In this document: piece by piece, positions 53,043 through 62,480 of the stretch
Numbering within the stretch: position 1 is the first letter of the stretch
Layout of the letters: every line of letters begins with the position of its first letter
DNA from: Halospina sp040196175
GTDB taxonomy: Bacteria; Pseudomonadota; Gammaproteobacteria; Pseudomonadales; Oleiphilaceae
Assembly (NCBI RefSeq): GCF_040196175.1
Contig: NZ_JBEFNF010000001.1
Span: 186,001 to 250,000 of the forward strand
Direction of reading: 5' to 3'
Length of the DNA stretch: 64,000 nucleotides
The notes under the pieces: model-generated
Told to the model about the DNA's origin: nothing
The model's input: only the letters and a program-made list of their open reading frames with translations
Databases searched by the model: none
Made by a program: the position numbers and the translations under genes

Positions 53043-53351
53043 TCAGCGGGTGGCGGCACCGTGCTGGCGTTCCACCTGCTTTTCCTTGTGTTTGAGAATT
53101 TGCCGGTCGAGCTTGTCCACAAGCTGATCGATCGCCGCGTACATATCGTCGTGCTGGGCCTTGGCGTTGATGTCACCACCGGTTACGTGGAGCGTGGCCT
53201 CGGCGGTCTGTCGTTGTTTGACCACCGACAGCGTCACCTGTGTGTTGCTGATCTGGTCTGTATGCCGTTCAAGTTTTTCCATCTTGCTGTGGACATAGTC
53301 CTTGAGGGCTTCTGTCAGCTCGATGTGGTGACCTGAGATGTTGAGTTGCAT
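53043..53351 (-). CDS. hpf: Ribosome hibernation promoting factor (short HPF)
   Basis: A 102-residue ribosome-associated protein that silences idle ribosomes in stationary phase. It starts MQLNISGHHIELTEALKDYVHSK and has the family core VTLSVVKQRQTAEATLHVTGGDINAKAQHDDMYAAIDQL (positions about 35-73), without the long-form C-terminal domain. The ATG at 53351 has AGGAG seven bases upstream. It lies just after rpoN. Confidence 0.93.
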   Translation of the reverse strand: MQLNISGHHIELTEALKDYVHSKMEKLERHTDQISNTQVTLSVVKQRQTAEATLHVTGGDINAKAQHDDMYAAIDQLVDKLDRQILKHKEKQVERQHGAATR

Positions 53352-53418
53352 AATCCGCTCCTGTTTCCGGTTCGGCCCTGGCCACCGGAAGGTGGCCATC
53401 ATACAGGCGTAATGCCCT

Positions 53419-54963
53419 CTAGACGAGACGTTTGCGCTCGTTCGAAGGCGGTATGTGCATCGCCTCGCGGTATTTGGCTACCGTCCGGCGTGCCACATTA
53501 ATGCCCTGGTCACTGAGTATAGTCGCTATGCGGTTATCGCTCAGTGGTTTGCGGCTTTCCTCTTCGTTAATGAGCTTGCGGATCATGGCGCGGATGGCGG
53601 TGGACGAGCATTCGCCGCCTTCGTCCGTGCTCACATGGCTGGAAAAGAAATACTTCAGTTCGTAAATGCCCCTGGGGGTATGCATGTATTTCTGGGTCGT
53701 CACGCGGGAGATGGTGGACTCATGCATGTCCACAGCCTGGGCGATTTCGGAGAGGATCAGCGGTTGCATCGCTTCCTCGCCTTCTTCAAAGAACCTTTGC
53801 TGATGATCGACGATCTGGGAGGCTACTTTCAACAGGGTTTCATTACGGCTCTGAAGACTCTTGATGAACCACTTGGCCTCCTGAAGCTGATCACGCAGGT
53901 AGGTGTTGTCCTTGCTGCTATCGGACTGGCGGATGAGCGAGGCATAGAGGCTGTTCACCTGTAGACGCGGGGCAATCTCCGGGTTAAGTTCGATTTTCCA
54001 ACGCCCCTGTTGGCGGGAAACGATGACATCCGGCACCACGTATTCCGTCTCGTCCTCGCCAATGGCATCGCCCGGGCGGGGGGTCAGGCTCTGGATCAGG
54101 CCCAGGACTTCCTTGAGCTGGGCCTCGCTGAGCCGGCTGCGGCGCATGAGCTGGCGGTAATCGCGGCTGCCGAGCAGCTGGATGTAGTGGCTGATCACCA
54201 GGCGCGCCTGCTTGAGCCAGGGGGTGTCCGCTGGCAGTTGATTGAGCTGGATCAGCAGACAGTCGCGCAGATCCTTTGCTGCCACTCCGGGCGGGTCGAA
54301 ATGCTGTAGCCGGTGCAGGACCGCTTCGACCTCATCCATCTCCAGCGGGTCGTCGTCATCAGAAGCACTGAGCCCCTGGTGGATCTCCTCCAGGCTCTGG
54401 GTCAGATAACCTGCGTCGTCAATGGCGTCCACAAGCGCATGGGCGATGACCCGGTCGCGCTCGGACATGGGCGTCAGGTTGAGTTGCCAGAGCAGGTGAT
54501 CCTGCAGGGTTTCGCCGCGGCTGTTGCGGCTTTCGAAGTCGGTTTCGCCGCCTTCATCCTCGGGGCGCGAGGCGGCTGGCGTGGCGGGTGCGGTCTGATA
54601 GACATCGTCCCAGGCCGTGTCGACGGGCAGGCTATCCGGGATTTCGCTGTTGTCCTGCCAGTTTTCGTTATCCCAGCTTTCGGCTTCGCCGCTGCTGGCA
54701 TCGCCGGCCTCATCCGAGTTGCGCGACTCCGAGCCCTCTTCATTGTCGCCGTTACTGCTGTCGGTGTTGTCGGTGGCTTCAGCGCTGCCATCGGCCTCCG
54801 TCTCGGCTTCCTCGGCAGTTTCGAGCATGGGGTTGGATTCCAGCTGCTGCTGGATTTCCTGCTGCAGATCGAGTGTGGAGAGCTGGAGTAACCGTATTGC
54901 CTGCTGCAGCTGGGGCGTCATGGTGAGCTGTTGGCCCATCTTCAGCTGCAGGGACGCTTTCAT
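53419..54963 (-). CDS. rpoN: RNA polymerase sigma-54 factor RpoN
   Basis: Sigma-54 directs polymerase to -24/-12 promoters that need an enhancer-binding ATPase. The protein (514 residues) starts MKASLQLKMGQQLTMTPQLQQAIRLLQLS (region I, given as positions 1-29), has a long acidic Ser/Glu/Asp region II (about 50-120), the core-binding domain, and the C-terminal RpoN box within NVARRTVAKYREAMHI. An ATG two codons upstream (54969) is also possible. Confidence 0.97.
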   Translation of the reverse strand: MKASLQLKMGQQLTMTPQLQQAIRLLQLSTLDLQQEIQQQLESNPMLETAEEAETEADGSAEATDNTDSSNGDNEEGSESRNSDEAGDASSGEAESWDNENWQDNSEIPDSLPVDTAWDDVYQTAPATPAASRPEDEGGETDFESRNSRGETLQDHLLWQLNLTPMSERDRVIAHALVDAIDDAGYLTQSLEEIHQGLSASDDDDPLEMDEVEAVLHRLQHFDPPGVAAKDLRDCLLIQLNQLPADTPWLKQARLVISHYIQLLGSRDYRQLMRRSRLSEAQLKEVLGLIQSLTPRPGDAIGEDETEYVVPDVIVSRQQGRWKIELNPEIAPRLQVNSLYASLIRQSDSSKDNTYLRDQLQEAKWFIKSLQSRNETLLKVASQIVDHQQRFFEEGEEAMQPLILSEIAQAVDMHESTISRVTTQKYMHTPRGIYELKYFFSSHVSTDEGGECSSTAIRAMIRKLINEEESRKPLSDNRIATILSDQGINVARRTVAKYREAMHIPPSNERKRLV

Positions 54964-55112
54964 GACCATCGACTGCTTTCCCGTTCCCGATTGTCCAGCA
55001 TTAACAAAGCCTCATCGGTCCCCGGGAGGACCGGCAGGGATTTTGCTTACGTCTTTTCAATCGAGTGTACAGGCGAATCGGGCAGGGCGACAACGGTTGC
55101 AGAGCGAACGCA

Positions 55113-55838
55113 TTACAGGCGGAATTCGTTGCCCAGATAGACTTCCTTGACCTGTTGGTTGGCGAGGATGTCCTCGGCGGTGCCCGAGGCGATAATGTGA
55201 CCCTCGCTTACGATATAGGCGGTTTCGCAAATGTCGAGCGTCTCGCGCACGTTATGGTCGGTAATCAGTACGCCGATGCCGCGGTCGCGCACCTGGCGTA
55301 CAATCTGTTTGATCTCGCTGACGGAGATCGGGTCCACACCGGCGAAGGGTTCATCGAGCAGGATGAAAGCCGGCTCCACGGCCAGCGCCCGGGCAATCTC
55401 GGCGCGTCGGCGCTCGCCACCGGACAGACTCATGCCCAGGCTGTTGCGGATGTGGCTGATGTGGAAATCCCGCAGCAGCGATTCCATGCGCTCCACGCGT
55501 TGCGCTTTCGTAAGCTCCTTGCGGGTCTGCAGGATCGCCATCAGGTTTTCCGCCACGGTCAGCCGACGGAACACCGAGGCTTCCTGCGGAAGATAGCCGA
55601 CGCCGGCGCGTGCGCGCCCATGCATGGGCAGATGGGTGATGTCGCGCTCGTGGATGCGGATACGGCCCCGGTCATGGGGGACCAGGCCCACGATCATGTA
55701 GAAACAGGTGGTCTTGCCGGCGCCATTGGGTCCAAGCAGTCCTGCGATCTGACCGCTCTGGATGCTGAGGGAGACGTCCATCACCACCGGGTGGCGGCGA
55801 TAGCTCTTGGCCAGATTCAGGGCTTCCAATGTCGCCAT
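55113..55838 (-). CDS. lptB: LPS export ATPase LptB
   Basis: LptB is the ATPase that powers extraction of lipopolysaccharide by LptFG. The 241-residue ABC protein has Walker A GPNGAGKTT (36-44), signature LSGGERRRAE, and Walker B FILLDEPFAGVDP. It follows lptA by seven bases and precedes rpoN by about 140 bases, the usual gammaproteobacterial order. Confidence 0.97.
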   Translation of the reverse strand: MATLEALNLAKSYRRHPVVMDVSLSIQSGQIAGLLGPNGAGKTTCFYMIVGLVPHDRGRIRIHERDITHLPMHGRARAGVGYLPQEASVFRRLTVAENLMAILQTRKELTKAQRVERMESLLRDFHISHIRNSLGMSLSGGERRRAEIARALAVEPAFILLDEPFAGVDPISVSEIKQIVRQVRDRGIGVLITDHNVRETLDICETAYIVSEGHIIASGTAEDILANQQVKEVYLGNEFRL

Positions 55839-55845
55839 GGTGTCT

Positions 55846-56394
55846 TCAGTCGCTGCTGCTGTTGTTGTTGCCGCTGTTGCGGCCGGGCTGGATGGTCATT
55901 TCAACGCGGTCGCTGTCATCATCCGACGCGCTGGAGGCGGTGACCACGCGCTCGGCTACATCGTATACGATCCGGTTACCCTGGAAGGTATCCCCCCTTT
56001 GTCGGATCAGGGCTTTGTGCTCGAAAGTGATGCGTTCTGCAGCGGCCCGGTAGATAATGGTCTCGCCTTCGGCGTAGATGGCCGGGCCCTGCGGGCTTTC
56101 CGGCTGCTCATAGGTGGCGGGCTCGCCAGTCGCCTTCATGCGGTTGAGGCTCTGGCCGTCACCCCGGTGAAGCACAACCCTTTCTGCTGTAAGAACGGCT
56201 TTCCCCTGGGTTACCCGGACACTGCCAGTGTAGGTGGCAGTCCCCTTCTGGTCGTCCAGTCGGGCATTGTCGGATTCCACTTTGATGGGATTGTTGGAAT
56301 CCAGATTGAAAGCGTACACAGGCAGGGCCGTGGCTACCATGAGAAAGCCTGCGATTAATGGCCAGTATTGCCGGGCGCGTACCGTTCTGCTCAT
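55846..56394 (-). CDS. lptA: LPS transport periplasmic protein LptA
   Basis: LptA forms the periplasmic bridge that carries lipopolysaccharide to the outer membrane. The 182-residue precursor has a signal peptide with likely cleavage after PVYA (residue 28), then OstA-fold repeats beginning NNPIKVESDNARLDDQKGTATYTG. The C-terminal Asn/Ser-rich tail is low complexity. It lies between lptC and lptB. Confidence 0.94.
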   Translation of the reverse strand: MSRTVRARQYWPLIAGFLMVATALPVYAFNLDSNNPIKVESDNARLDDQKGTATYTGSVRVTQGKAVLTAERVVLHRGDGQSLNRMKATGEPATYEQPESPQGPAIYAEGETIIYRAAAERITFEHKALIRQRGDTFQGNRIVYDVAERVVTASSASDDDSDRVEMTIQPGRNSGNNNSSSD

Positions 56395-56417
56395 GAGCAG
56401 GCTGCCTCCCCTGTGGA

Positions 56418-57023
56418 TCAGCGGTTGAAGTACCGGCTGCGGACGTCATTCTCTAGGCTGACCGCACGGTCGTCGATCCAGCCTGTCATGCCCACTGCAT
56501 GAGTCAGGCTGTTGCGGTCGATCAGCGTCACTGGTGCGTCAGTCTGCACAATCCGCTGGTTGTTATCCAGCGTCATACGTTCACTGAGGATGAGAACATC
56601 GCCGCTTTTGGTGCGGCTGTGGCGGGCCCGGACGTCTCTCTTAAGCGTCAGCTTGGCGGCATCGCGCTGATACAGACCGGCCCGGGCGCGTACGTACCAG
56701 GGGGCACCACCATTGCGGGCCATCAACATGGCGCGGGGATGTTCCATGGTTACCCGGTTTTCTGCCTGGAACTGCTCGGCGCGGCGCGTCTGGATGCGGG
56801 ATTTGAGCTTTCCTCTGGTATCGAAAGAACGGAACGTCGCGTTGATCACGAAACCATCCGGTTTTTCGGGTCCTCGCAGATCCGTGGCAGTCGTATCGCG
56901 GATCGGGTCATCCTCCTGAAAGATCAGCAGAGCAAAACCCAGCAGAACAGCGCCGACAATGCCCCATAAGGCAATGGAACGGTCGCGGATCCAGGATGGC
57001 ACCAGGTGGATCAGGTTTGTCAT
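56418..57023 (-). CDS. lptC: LPS export component LptC
   Basis: LptC is the single-pass inner-membrane protein linking LptBFG to LptA. From the ATG at 57023 it has 201 residues: a transmembrane segment (about 16-35) followed by an OstA-like periplasmic fold. The start was placed where the ATG overlaps the kdsC stop by four bases; an upstream in-frame extension to 57080 would overlap kdsC. Confidence 0.93.
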   Translation of the reverse strand: MTNLIHLVPSWIRDRSIALWGIVGAVLLGFALLIFQEDDPIRDTTATDLRGPEKPDGFVINATFRSFDTRGKLKSRIQTRRAEQFQAENRVTMEHPRAMLMARNGGAPWYVRARAGLYQRDAAKLTLKRDVRARHSRTKSGDVLILSERMTLDNNQRIVQTDAPVTLIDRNSLTHAVGMTGWIDDRAVSLENDVRSRYFNR

Positions 57024-57550
57024 GGTGAACGATACCCATCGATCAGCTGCGCCAGAGCACCACGGCACTCGAGCAGCCATTCAGAGACCTCCCGTATGGC
57101 TCCCAGGCCCCCCGGTGTGGTGGTGCACCAATCCGCTGACGCACGTACCGCCGTGCAGCCATTGGGGACGCTGATCCCAACGCCCGCTGTTTCGATGGCA
57201 GCCAGATCCGGCAGGTCATCGCCCACATAGGCCATTGCCTCAACCGGGACCGATGTGCGCTCGGCGAGCTCTCGCAGGGCGGTCAGTTTGTCCGTTCGCC
57301 CCTGAATCAGGTAGTCAATATCAAGATTGCGGGCGCGGTTTTCCGTCAGTGGTGAGCTGCGCCCCGTAATGAAGGCGGTAATGATGCCCTGCTTCTGGAG
57401 AAGGCGCAGGCCCTGGCCGTCGAGGATGCTGAACGCCTTGAGTTCATCGCCGCTGGCGGCGAAGTAGAGGCTGCCGTCGGTGAGAACCCCATCCACATCC
57501 ATCGCCAGAAGCCGGACCGCCGCACCGCGCTCACTCAGGGGTGTCGCCAT
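57020..57550 (-). CDS. kdsC: 3-deoxy-D-manno-octulosonate 8-phosphate phosphatase KdsC
   Basis: KdsC removes the phosphate from KDO-8-phosphate during lipopolysaccharide core synthesis. The 176-residue HAD enzyme has the nucleophile motif LLAMDVDGVLTDG (first Asp about residue 18) and the C-terminal AYVGDDLPDLAAI. Length is typical. It lies 11 bases after kdsD and overlaps lptC. Confidence 0.95.
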   Translation of the reverse strand: MATPLSERGAAVRLLAMDVDGVLTDGSLYFAASGDELKAFSILDGQGLRLLQKQGIITAFITGRSSPLTENRARNLDIDYLIQGRTDKLTALRELAERTSVPVEAMAYVGDDLPDLAAIETAGVGISVPNGCTAVRASADWCTTTPGGLGAIREVSEWLLECRGALAQLIDGYRSP

Positions 57551-57561
57551 AACCGGATCTC

Positions 57562-58536
57562 CTAGACCACACCCGCGCGAAGCAGGTCGTGCATATTCAG
57601 GGCGCCCACCAATTGCTGGCTGTCACCGGTCACGAGCAGGCCGTTGATCTTGCTGTCCTCCATAACCTTGAGGGCTTCGGCTGCCAGGATGTTGTCGCCT
57701 ACAGTCCGGCAGTGGCTGGTCATGACATCGCCGATGGGTGTGGCATGGATGTCCACGCCCTGGTCCAGGGTCCGGCGCAGGTCACCGTCGGTAAAGATAC
57801 CGATAACCCGCTCACTGTCATCCACCACCGCAGTCATGCCCAGTCCCTTGCGGGAAACCTCCAGCAGTGCTTCGCCGAGGGGGGTTTGCCGCGTTACGCG
57901 GGGCAGGGCATCGCCGGTATGCATCAGATCCGAAACCTTCAGCAACAGGCGCCGTCCAAGTGTGCCGCCCGGATGGTAGAAGGCGAAATCCTCGGCCCCG
58001 AAACCGCGCGCCTCGAGCAGAGCTACTGCCAGCGCATCACCCATCACAAGTGTGACCGTGGTGGATGAGGTGGGGGCCAGGTTCATCGGGCACGCTTCCT
58101 GTGTTATCGCAATATTCAGGTTGGCGTGGGCCTGGCGGGCGAGCTGGGAGTCGGTCTTGCCGGTCATGCTGATCAGTGAGGCGCCCTTACGTTTGATCAG
58201 TGGCAGTATAGTTACCAACTCGCCAGTACTGCCGGAATTGGAGATGGCGATTACGACGTCTTCACCGGTGATCATGCCCAGATCGCCGTGGCTGGCTTCC
58301 CCCGGGTGTACGAAGAATGCAGGGGTGCCGGTGCTGGCCAGGGTAGCGGCGATCTTGGTACCGATGTGGCCGGACTTACCCATGCCGGTAACCACCACCC
58401 GGCCAGTGCACTGAAGGATCAGTTCGCAGGCCCGGCTGAACTGGTCATCAATGCGGGGCAGGAGTGCATCGATGGCGTCACGCTCGAGAGTGATGGTGCG
58501 TCGTGCCGATTCCGTAAGTGCGTCCGAAGGCGCCAT
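57562..58536 (-). CDS. kdsD: Arabinose-5-phosphate isomerase KdsD
   Basis: KdsD converts ribulose-5-phosphate to arabinose-5-phosphate for KDO synthesis. The 324-residue protein has an N-terminal SIS domain (VVVTGMGKSGHIGTKIAATLASTGTP, ISNSGSTGE) and a pair of C-terminal CBS domains (about 205-320). It lies between yrbG and kdsC. Confidence 0.95.
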   Translation of the reverse strand: MAPSDALTESARRTITLERDAIDALLPRIDDQFSRACELILQCTGRVVVTGMGKSGHIGTKIAATLASTGTPAFFVHPGEASHGDLGMITGEDVVIAISNSGSTGELVTILPLIKRKGASLISMTGKTDSQLARQAHANLNIAITQEACPMNLAPTSSTTVTLVMGDALAVALLEARGFGAEDFAFYHPGGTLGRRLLLKVSDLMHTGDALPRVTRQTPLGEALLEVSRKGLGMTAVVDDSERVIGIFTDGDLRRTLDQGVDIHATPIGDVMTSHCRTVGDNILAAEALKVMEDSKINGLLVTGDSQQLVGALNMHDLLRAGVV

Positions 58537-58544
58537 GGTTCTCC

Positions 58545-59528
58545 TCAGAGTGCTGACAGTGTTGCTGCTGGTACCGGTGCGTCACCCATGACGAGCAGCG
58601 CCACATAGCCAATATAGAATGCCAGAAGTATACCACCTCCGACCCGCTTCAGCCGCCCCTGGCGATGATAGACGATGGCGAGGCCGGCGAGCAGCAGCGT
58701 GACTGCTACCATGGCACCGTAGTCGCGGGTGATGGCGTCGCCGTTGAGCGGTATGCCAGCCACCAGCGCGGGAACCGCAAGTACCAGCAGAAGATTGAAC
58801 AGATTGGAGCCAATGAGATTGCCCATAACCATGTCGTGGCGCCCTTTGCGCGCACTGGCAATGCTGGCGGCAAGTTCCGGCAGGCTGGTCCCGAGGGCGA
58901 CCACTGTTAGCCCTACTACAAGCTCGCTTACTCCCAGTGCCAGAGCGAGCTCCACTGCGCCCCAGACCAGCAGCCGCGAGCTTCCGAGCAGCAGGATAAG
59001 CCCTCCCATGATCTGTAATACCAGTACGCCGGTGGCGCGATTCCCGTGGGGCTCCGGTATTTCCTCGGTCAGCATGTTAGCTGCCTGGCCGTAACGCACC
59101 AGTACCGTGAATGCTACGGCCAGGATTGCCAGCATGAACAGACCGTCCAGGGCGCTCAGGTGGTCATCCTGGAACAGCAACCAGGTACCAACGGTCACAG
59201 TAGCAAGCAGGGGGAGTTCGATGCGCCGGGTAGGGCGTGCCAGAGTGATCGGTGTCAGCAGTGCTGTAACGCCCAGGACCAGGCCGAGATTGGCAATGTT
59301 AGAGCCGATGGCGTTACCCACGGCAATGTCGCCAGCACCTGTTACGGCAGCGACCACTGAAACCAGTACTTCCGGGGCTGACGTGCCAAAAGCCACCAGT
59401 GTCAGTCCGATCAGCATCGGGGTCATGCCCAGGCGCCGGGCACTGTCGATGGCACCAGTGATGAACTGGTCGGCGCTCCAGATCAGCAGGGTCAGGCCTA
59501 GCAGTACCGCAAGCAGGGCGGTGACCAT
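58545..59528 (-). CDS. yrbG: Calcium/sodium antiporter YrbG family
   Basis: A 327-residue inner-membrane cation antiporter of the CaCA family with two homologous halves of about five transmembrane segments. The alpha-repeats are visible: LVAFGTSAPEVLVS ... GNAIGSNIANLGLVLG and VALGTSLPELAAS ... GNLIGSNLFNLLLVLA. The ATG at 59528 fits the first transmembrane segment; the upstream in-frame extension runs into the divergent mlaD region. It heads the yrbG-kdsD-kdsC-lptCAB series. Confidence 0.94.
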   Translation of the reverse strand: MVTALLAVLLGLTLLIWSADQFITGAIDSARRLGMTPMLIGLTLVAFGTSAPEVLVSVVAAVTGAGDIAVGNAIGSNIANLGLVLGVTALLTPITLARPTRRIELPLLATVTVGTWLLFQDDHLSALDGLFMLAILAVAFTVLVRYGQAANMLTEEIPEPHGNRATGVLVLQIMGGLILLLGSSRLLVWGAVELALALGVSELVVGLTVVALGTSLPELAASIASARKGRHDMVMGNLIGSNLFNLLLVLAVPALVAGIPLNGDAITRDYGAMVAVTLLLAGLAIVYHRQGRLKRVGGGILLAFYIGYVALLVMGDAPVPAATLSAL

Positions 59529-59606
59529 GATGTAAGGCTCCGTGGGTTGTAGGCGGAAAACTCGCGTCGTACTGTATCGGCTGGCCGTTACTTCGTACAG
59601 TCGGGT

Positions 59607-60098
59607 ATGGCCGAATCGGGACGACGAGGAGAGGCGACCCAATTGCAATTACAGCGCCTGGTGTTTTTCGCTCTGGGCAGTGTGGCCACGCTGGCGCTGC
59701 TACTGCTTACCGGAGGGCTGACACCGCCCGGCAACGTTGAAAAAGCGGACGCCGGCGATCACTACACCCTTTATGCCGAGTTTGCGGATGCCGGTACACT
59801 GGTACCGGGCGCGCGGGTAGCGGTCGCCGGGGTGACCGTGGGCGAGGTGGTGGACGTGGAACTGAATGCCCGTAGCTACCGCGCGAAGGTACAGATGCGC
59901 ATTCAGGAGAGTCTCGATAACCTGGCAATGGACAGCGTCGCCATTATTATGACCGCGGGGCTGTTGGGTGAGCAGTACATTGAGATTTCGCCCGGTGGCC
60001 ATCCGGAAACGCTCTCGGATAATGACTATATCGAGGATACGCAGTCGGCGATGAGTATTGAGACACTGATCCGCCGACGGATTGCCCGACCACGTTGA
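59607..60098 (+). CDS. mlaD: Outer membrane lipid asymmetry protein MlaD (MCE domain)
   Basis: MlaD is the substrate-binding MCE-domain subunit of the Mla phospholipid transporter. The 163-residue protein has one N-terminal transmembrane segment (about 17-36) and an MCE domain (YTLYAEFADAGTLVPGARVAVAGVTVGEV, then MTAGLLGEQYIEISPGG; positions about 52-132). A TTG at 59643 has a better ribosome site (GGAGAGG) than the ATG at 59607 and would remove 12 residues. mlaF and mlaE, normally just upstream, are absent. Confidence 0.92.
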   Translation: MAESGRRGEATQLQLQRLVFFALGSVATLALLLLTGGLTPPGNVEKADAGDHYTLYAEFADAGTLVPGARVAVAGVTVGEVVDVELNARSYRAKVQMRIQESLDNLAMDSVAIIMTAGLLGEQYIEISPGGHPETLSDNDYIEDTQSAMSIETLIRRRIARPR

Positions 60099-60139
60099 TA
60101 CCAGCGTGGCCGCACCACTGCAGCATACAGGAGGAAGCA

Positions 60140-60829
60140 GTGAACAGAATCCGATCTCTTACCCCCTTCAACCTGCTATTGGGGTTCATTATGACGCTGC
60201 TGGCAGTGCCCGCAGCCGCCGCTCAGTCCGAGGAGGACAAACTCCGCGAGTACGTACGCGAAAACAGCCTCCGCCTCGTCGATCAGCTGGCTGAAATCCG
60301 GACACTCTATAGTGAAGACCGCGAGGCCTTCTATCAGGCCATGGACGATGCCCTGGGGGAGTTTGTGGCCTTCCGACGTGTTGCGGCCCGGATCATGGGA
60401 AAGTACGCGCGCCAGGCCAGTCCCGAGGAGCGCGATGAGTTTGTGCGGGCCTTTCGGCACAGCCTCTATGACGCTTATGGCGGCGCTGCTGTCAATATCG
60501 ACAGCAGTGACTTCGACATGGAGGTCGACAGTGTCGATATCAATCCGCGGCACGAGGATCGGGCTACGGTTAATCTGTCCATAATCACCGATTCCGGTGA
60601 GCGTTACGGTGTCGCTTATTCCATGTACAACCCTGATGGCGGTAACTGGCAGGTCGAGAACGTCATTGTGGAGGGGATCAACATGGGGCTTGCATTCCGT
60701 GATCGCTTTGAGCAGCAGATGCAGGCCAAAGAAGGGAATGTGAGCAAGGTGATTGATGAATGGTCCGCGGATGTAGGGAATATAGAAGGTCTGGAGGACG
60801 CCGTCGAGCAGGAGGAAAGCAGCGGGTAA
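60140..60829 (+). CDS. mlaC: Periplasmic phospholipid-binding protein MlaC
   Basis: MlaC ferries phospholipids between MlaA-porin in the outer membrane and the MlaFEDB complex. The 229-residue precursor has a signal peptide (likely cleavage after AAAA/Q, about residue 30) and the family core FVAFRRVAARIMGKYARQAS and GGNWQVENVIVEGINMGLAFRDRF. The GTG at 60140 has AGGAGG six bases upstream. No mlaB follows; ibaG comes after 114 bases. Confidence 0.93.
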   Translation: MNRIRSLTPFNLLLGFIMTLLAVPAAAAQSEEDKLREYVRENSLRLVDQLAEIRTLYSEDREAFYQAMDDALGEFVAFRRVAARIMGKYARQASPEERDEFVRAFRHSLYDAYGGAAVNIDSSDFDMEVDSVDINPRHEDRATVNLSIITDSGERYGVAYSMYNPDGGNWQVENVIVEGINMGLAFRDRFEQQMQAKEGNVSKVIDEWSADVGNIEGLEDAVEQEESSG

Positions 60830-60943
60830 AACGCGGCTTGTGCGGACTCGATGTGTCAAGGCCCCCTCACATCGGCTATAATCCAGAGCCCGGCGCAGAG
60901 CTCGCGCCGGTGACAGCCACCGTGGCAAATAATGGGAGATTGG

Positions 60944-61189
60944 ATGCAGGCTGAAGATGTTCAGAAGCGGCTCGCGGAAGCGCTGCCGGACTGTGAGATA
61001 GACGTTCAGAACGACGGTAACCGCTTCCTGGTCGTCGCTGTTGGCGACCGATTCGCGGAGCTCAGCCGGGTCAAGCGCCAGCAGCTGATCTACGGGGAAC
61101 TGGATGATCTGCTGGCTGAAGGCACCATTCATGCCCTGACCATTCGCGCCATGACGCCGCAGGAATGGCAGGCACGCCAAGATCAGTGA
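60944..61189 (+). CDS. ibaG: BolA-family protein IbaG
   Basis: A small BolA-like protein (81 residues from the ATG at 60944, which follows GGGAG by six bases) that probably works with a monothiol glutaredoxin in Fe-S or acid-stress functions. The core is ALPDCEIDVQNDGNRFLVVAVGDRF ... SRVKRQQLIYGEL (about 12-52), typical of IbaG before murA. An ATG four codons earlier is an alternative. Confidence 0.92.
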   Translation: MQAEDVQKRLAEALPDCEIDVQNDGNRFLVVAVGDRFAELSRVKRQQLIYGELDDLLAEGTIHALTIRAMTPQEWQARQDQ

Positions 61190-61217
61190 AGGTGGCCCAG
61201 CGCCCCGGGAGCACAAC

Positions 61218-62480
61218 GTGGACAAGCTGCTGATTCAGGGCGGCCAGCCTCTGCAGGGTGAGATCCGGATCTCCGGTGCCAAGAATTCGGCATTGCCGAT
61301 CCTGGCTGCGACTCTGCTGGCTGATGGAAAAGTGAGCGTGGGTAATCTGCCTCACCTGCATGACGTCACCACCATGATCGAGCTGCTCGGTCATATGGGC
61401 ATTGAGCTCATGATTGACGAGCGCATGAGCGTCGAGGTGGATTCAAAAACCATCAAAGATCTGACCGCTCCTTATGAGCTGGTCAAGACCATGCGCGCTT
61501 CCATTCTGGTGCTGGGCCCGATGGTCGCCCATTTTGGTGAAGCGCATGTGTCGTTGCCCGGCGGTTGCGCCATTGGCACCCGGCCCGTCAATCTGCACCT
61601 GCAGGGCCTGGAGCAGATGGGGGCCCGGATTGAGGTCGATAGCGGCTATATCCATGCCTATGCCCCGCAGCGACTCAAGGGAGCGCACATCTTCCTGGAT
61701 ACCGTGACGGTAACCGGCACGGAGAATCTCATGATGGCGGCCGCACTGGCTGATGGCGTAACCATACTGGAAAATGCGGCACGTGAGCCTGAAGTAGTGG
61801 ATCTGGGGGACTGCCTCAATGCCATGGGGGCGGACGTGCGCGGGCATGGCACGGCGACCATCGAGATCCATGGCGTGGAGCGGCTGAGCCCCTGCCACTA
61901 CGACGTGCTTCCGGACCGGGTCGAGACCGGGACCTACCTGACAGCCGCCGCCGCGACCCGCGGGCATGTGCTGCTCAAGGATACCCGCGAGGACATTCTT
62001 GAGGCAGTGCTTATCAAGCTCAGGGAAGCTGGTGCCGAAGTCAACACTGGCGACAACTGGATCGAGCTCAACATGCACGGCCGCCGCCCGAAGGCAGTGA
62101 ATCTCAGAACGGCGCCCTATCCTGCCTTTCCGACGGACATGCAGGCTCAGTTCGTAGCCATGAATACCGTCTCTGACGGTATTGGTTCCGTGACGGAGAC
62201 GGTTTTCGAGAACCGCTTCATGCACGTCCAGGAACTGATCCGGATGGGCGCGGACATCGGCCTTGAGGGTAATACCGCTATTGTGCGCGGTGTTGACCGG
62301 CTCACCGCAGCGCCCGTTATGGCCACAGACTTGCGTGCCTCGGCCAGTCTCGTCATAGCCGGGCTGGTGGCTGAGGGTGAGACCATGGTTGATCGCATCT
62401 ACCACATTGACCGGGGTTACGAGTGCATCGAAGAAAAGCTCCAGTTGCTTGGTGCCACCATCCGCAGGATGCCTTCGTGA
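61218..62480 (+). CDS. murA: UDP-N-acetylglucosamine 1-carboxyvinyltransferase MurA
   Basis: MurA transfers enolpyruvate to UDP-GlcNAc, the first committed step of peptidoglycan synthesis. The 420-residue protein has Lys22-Asn23 in SGAKNSALP and the active-site Cys117 in LPGGCAIGTRPV, so it should be sensitive to fosfomycin. GTG start. It overlaps the proposed hisG GTG by four bases. Confidence 0.97.
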   Translation: MDKLLIQGGQPLQGEIRISGAKNSALPILAATLLADGKVSVGNLPHLHDVTTMIELLGHMGIELMIDERMSVEVDSKTIKDLTAPYELVKTMRASILVLGPMVAHFGEAHVSLPGGCAIGTRPVNLHLQGLEQMGARIEVDSGYIHAYAPQRLKGAHIFLDTVTVTGTENLMMAAALADGVTILENAAREPEVVDLGDCLNAMGADVRGHGTATIEIHGVERLSPCHYDVLPDRVETGTYLTAAAATRGHVLLKDTREDILEAVLIKLREAGAEVNTGDNWIELNMHGRRPKAVNLRTAPYPAFPTDMQAQFVAMNTVSDGIGSVTETVFENRFMHVQELIRMGADIGLEGNTAIVRGVDRLTAAPVMATDLRASASLVIAGLVAEGETMVDRIYHIDRGYECIEEKLQLLGATIRRMPS

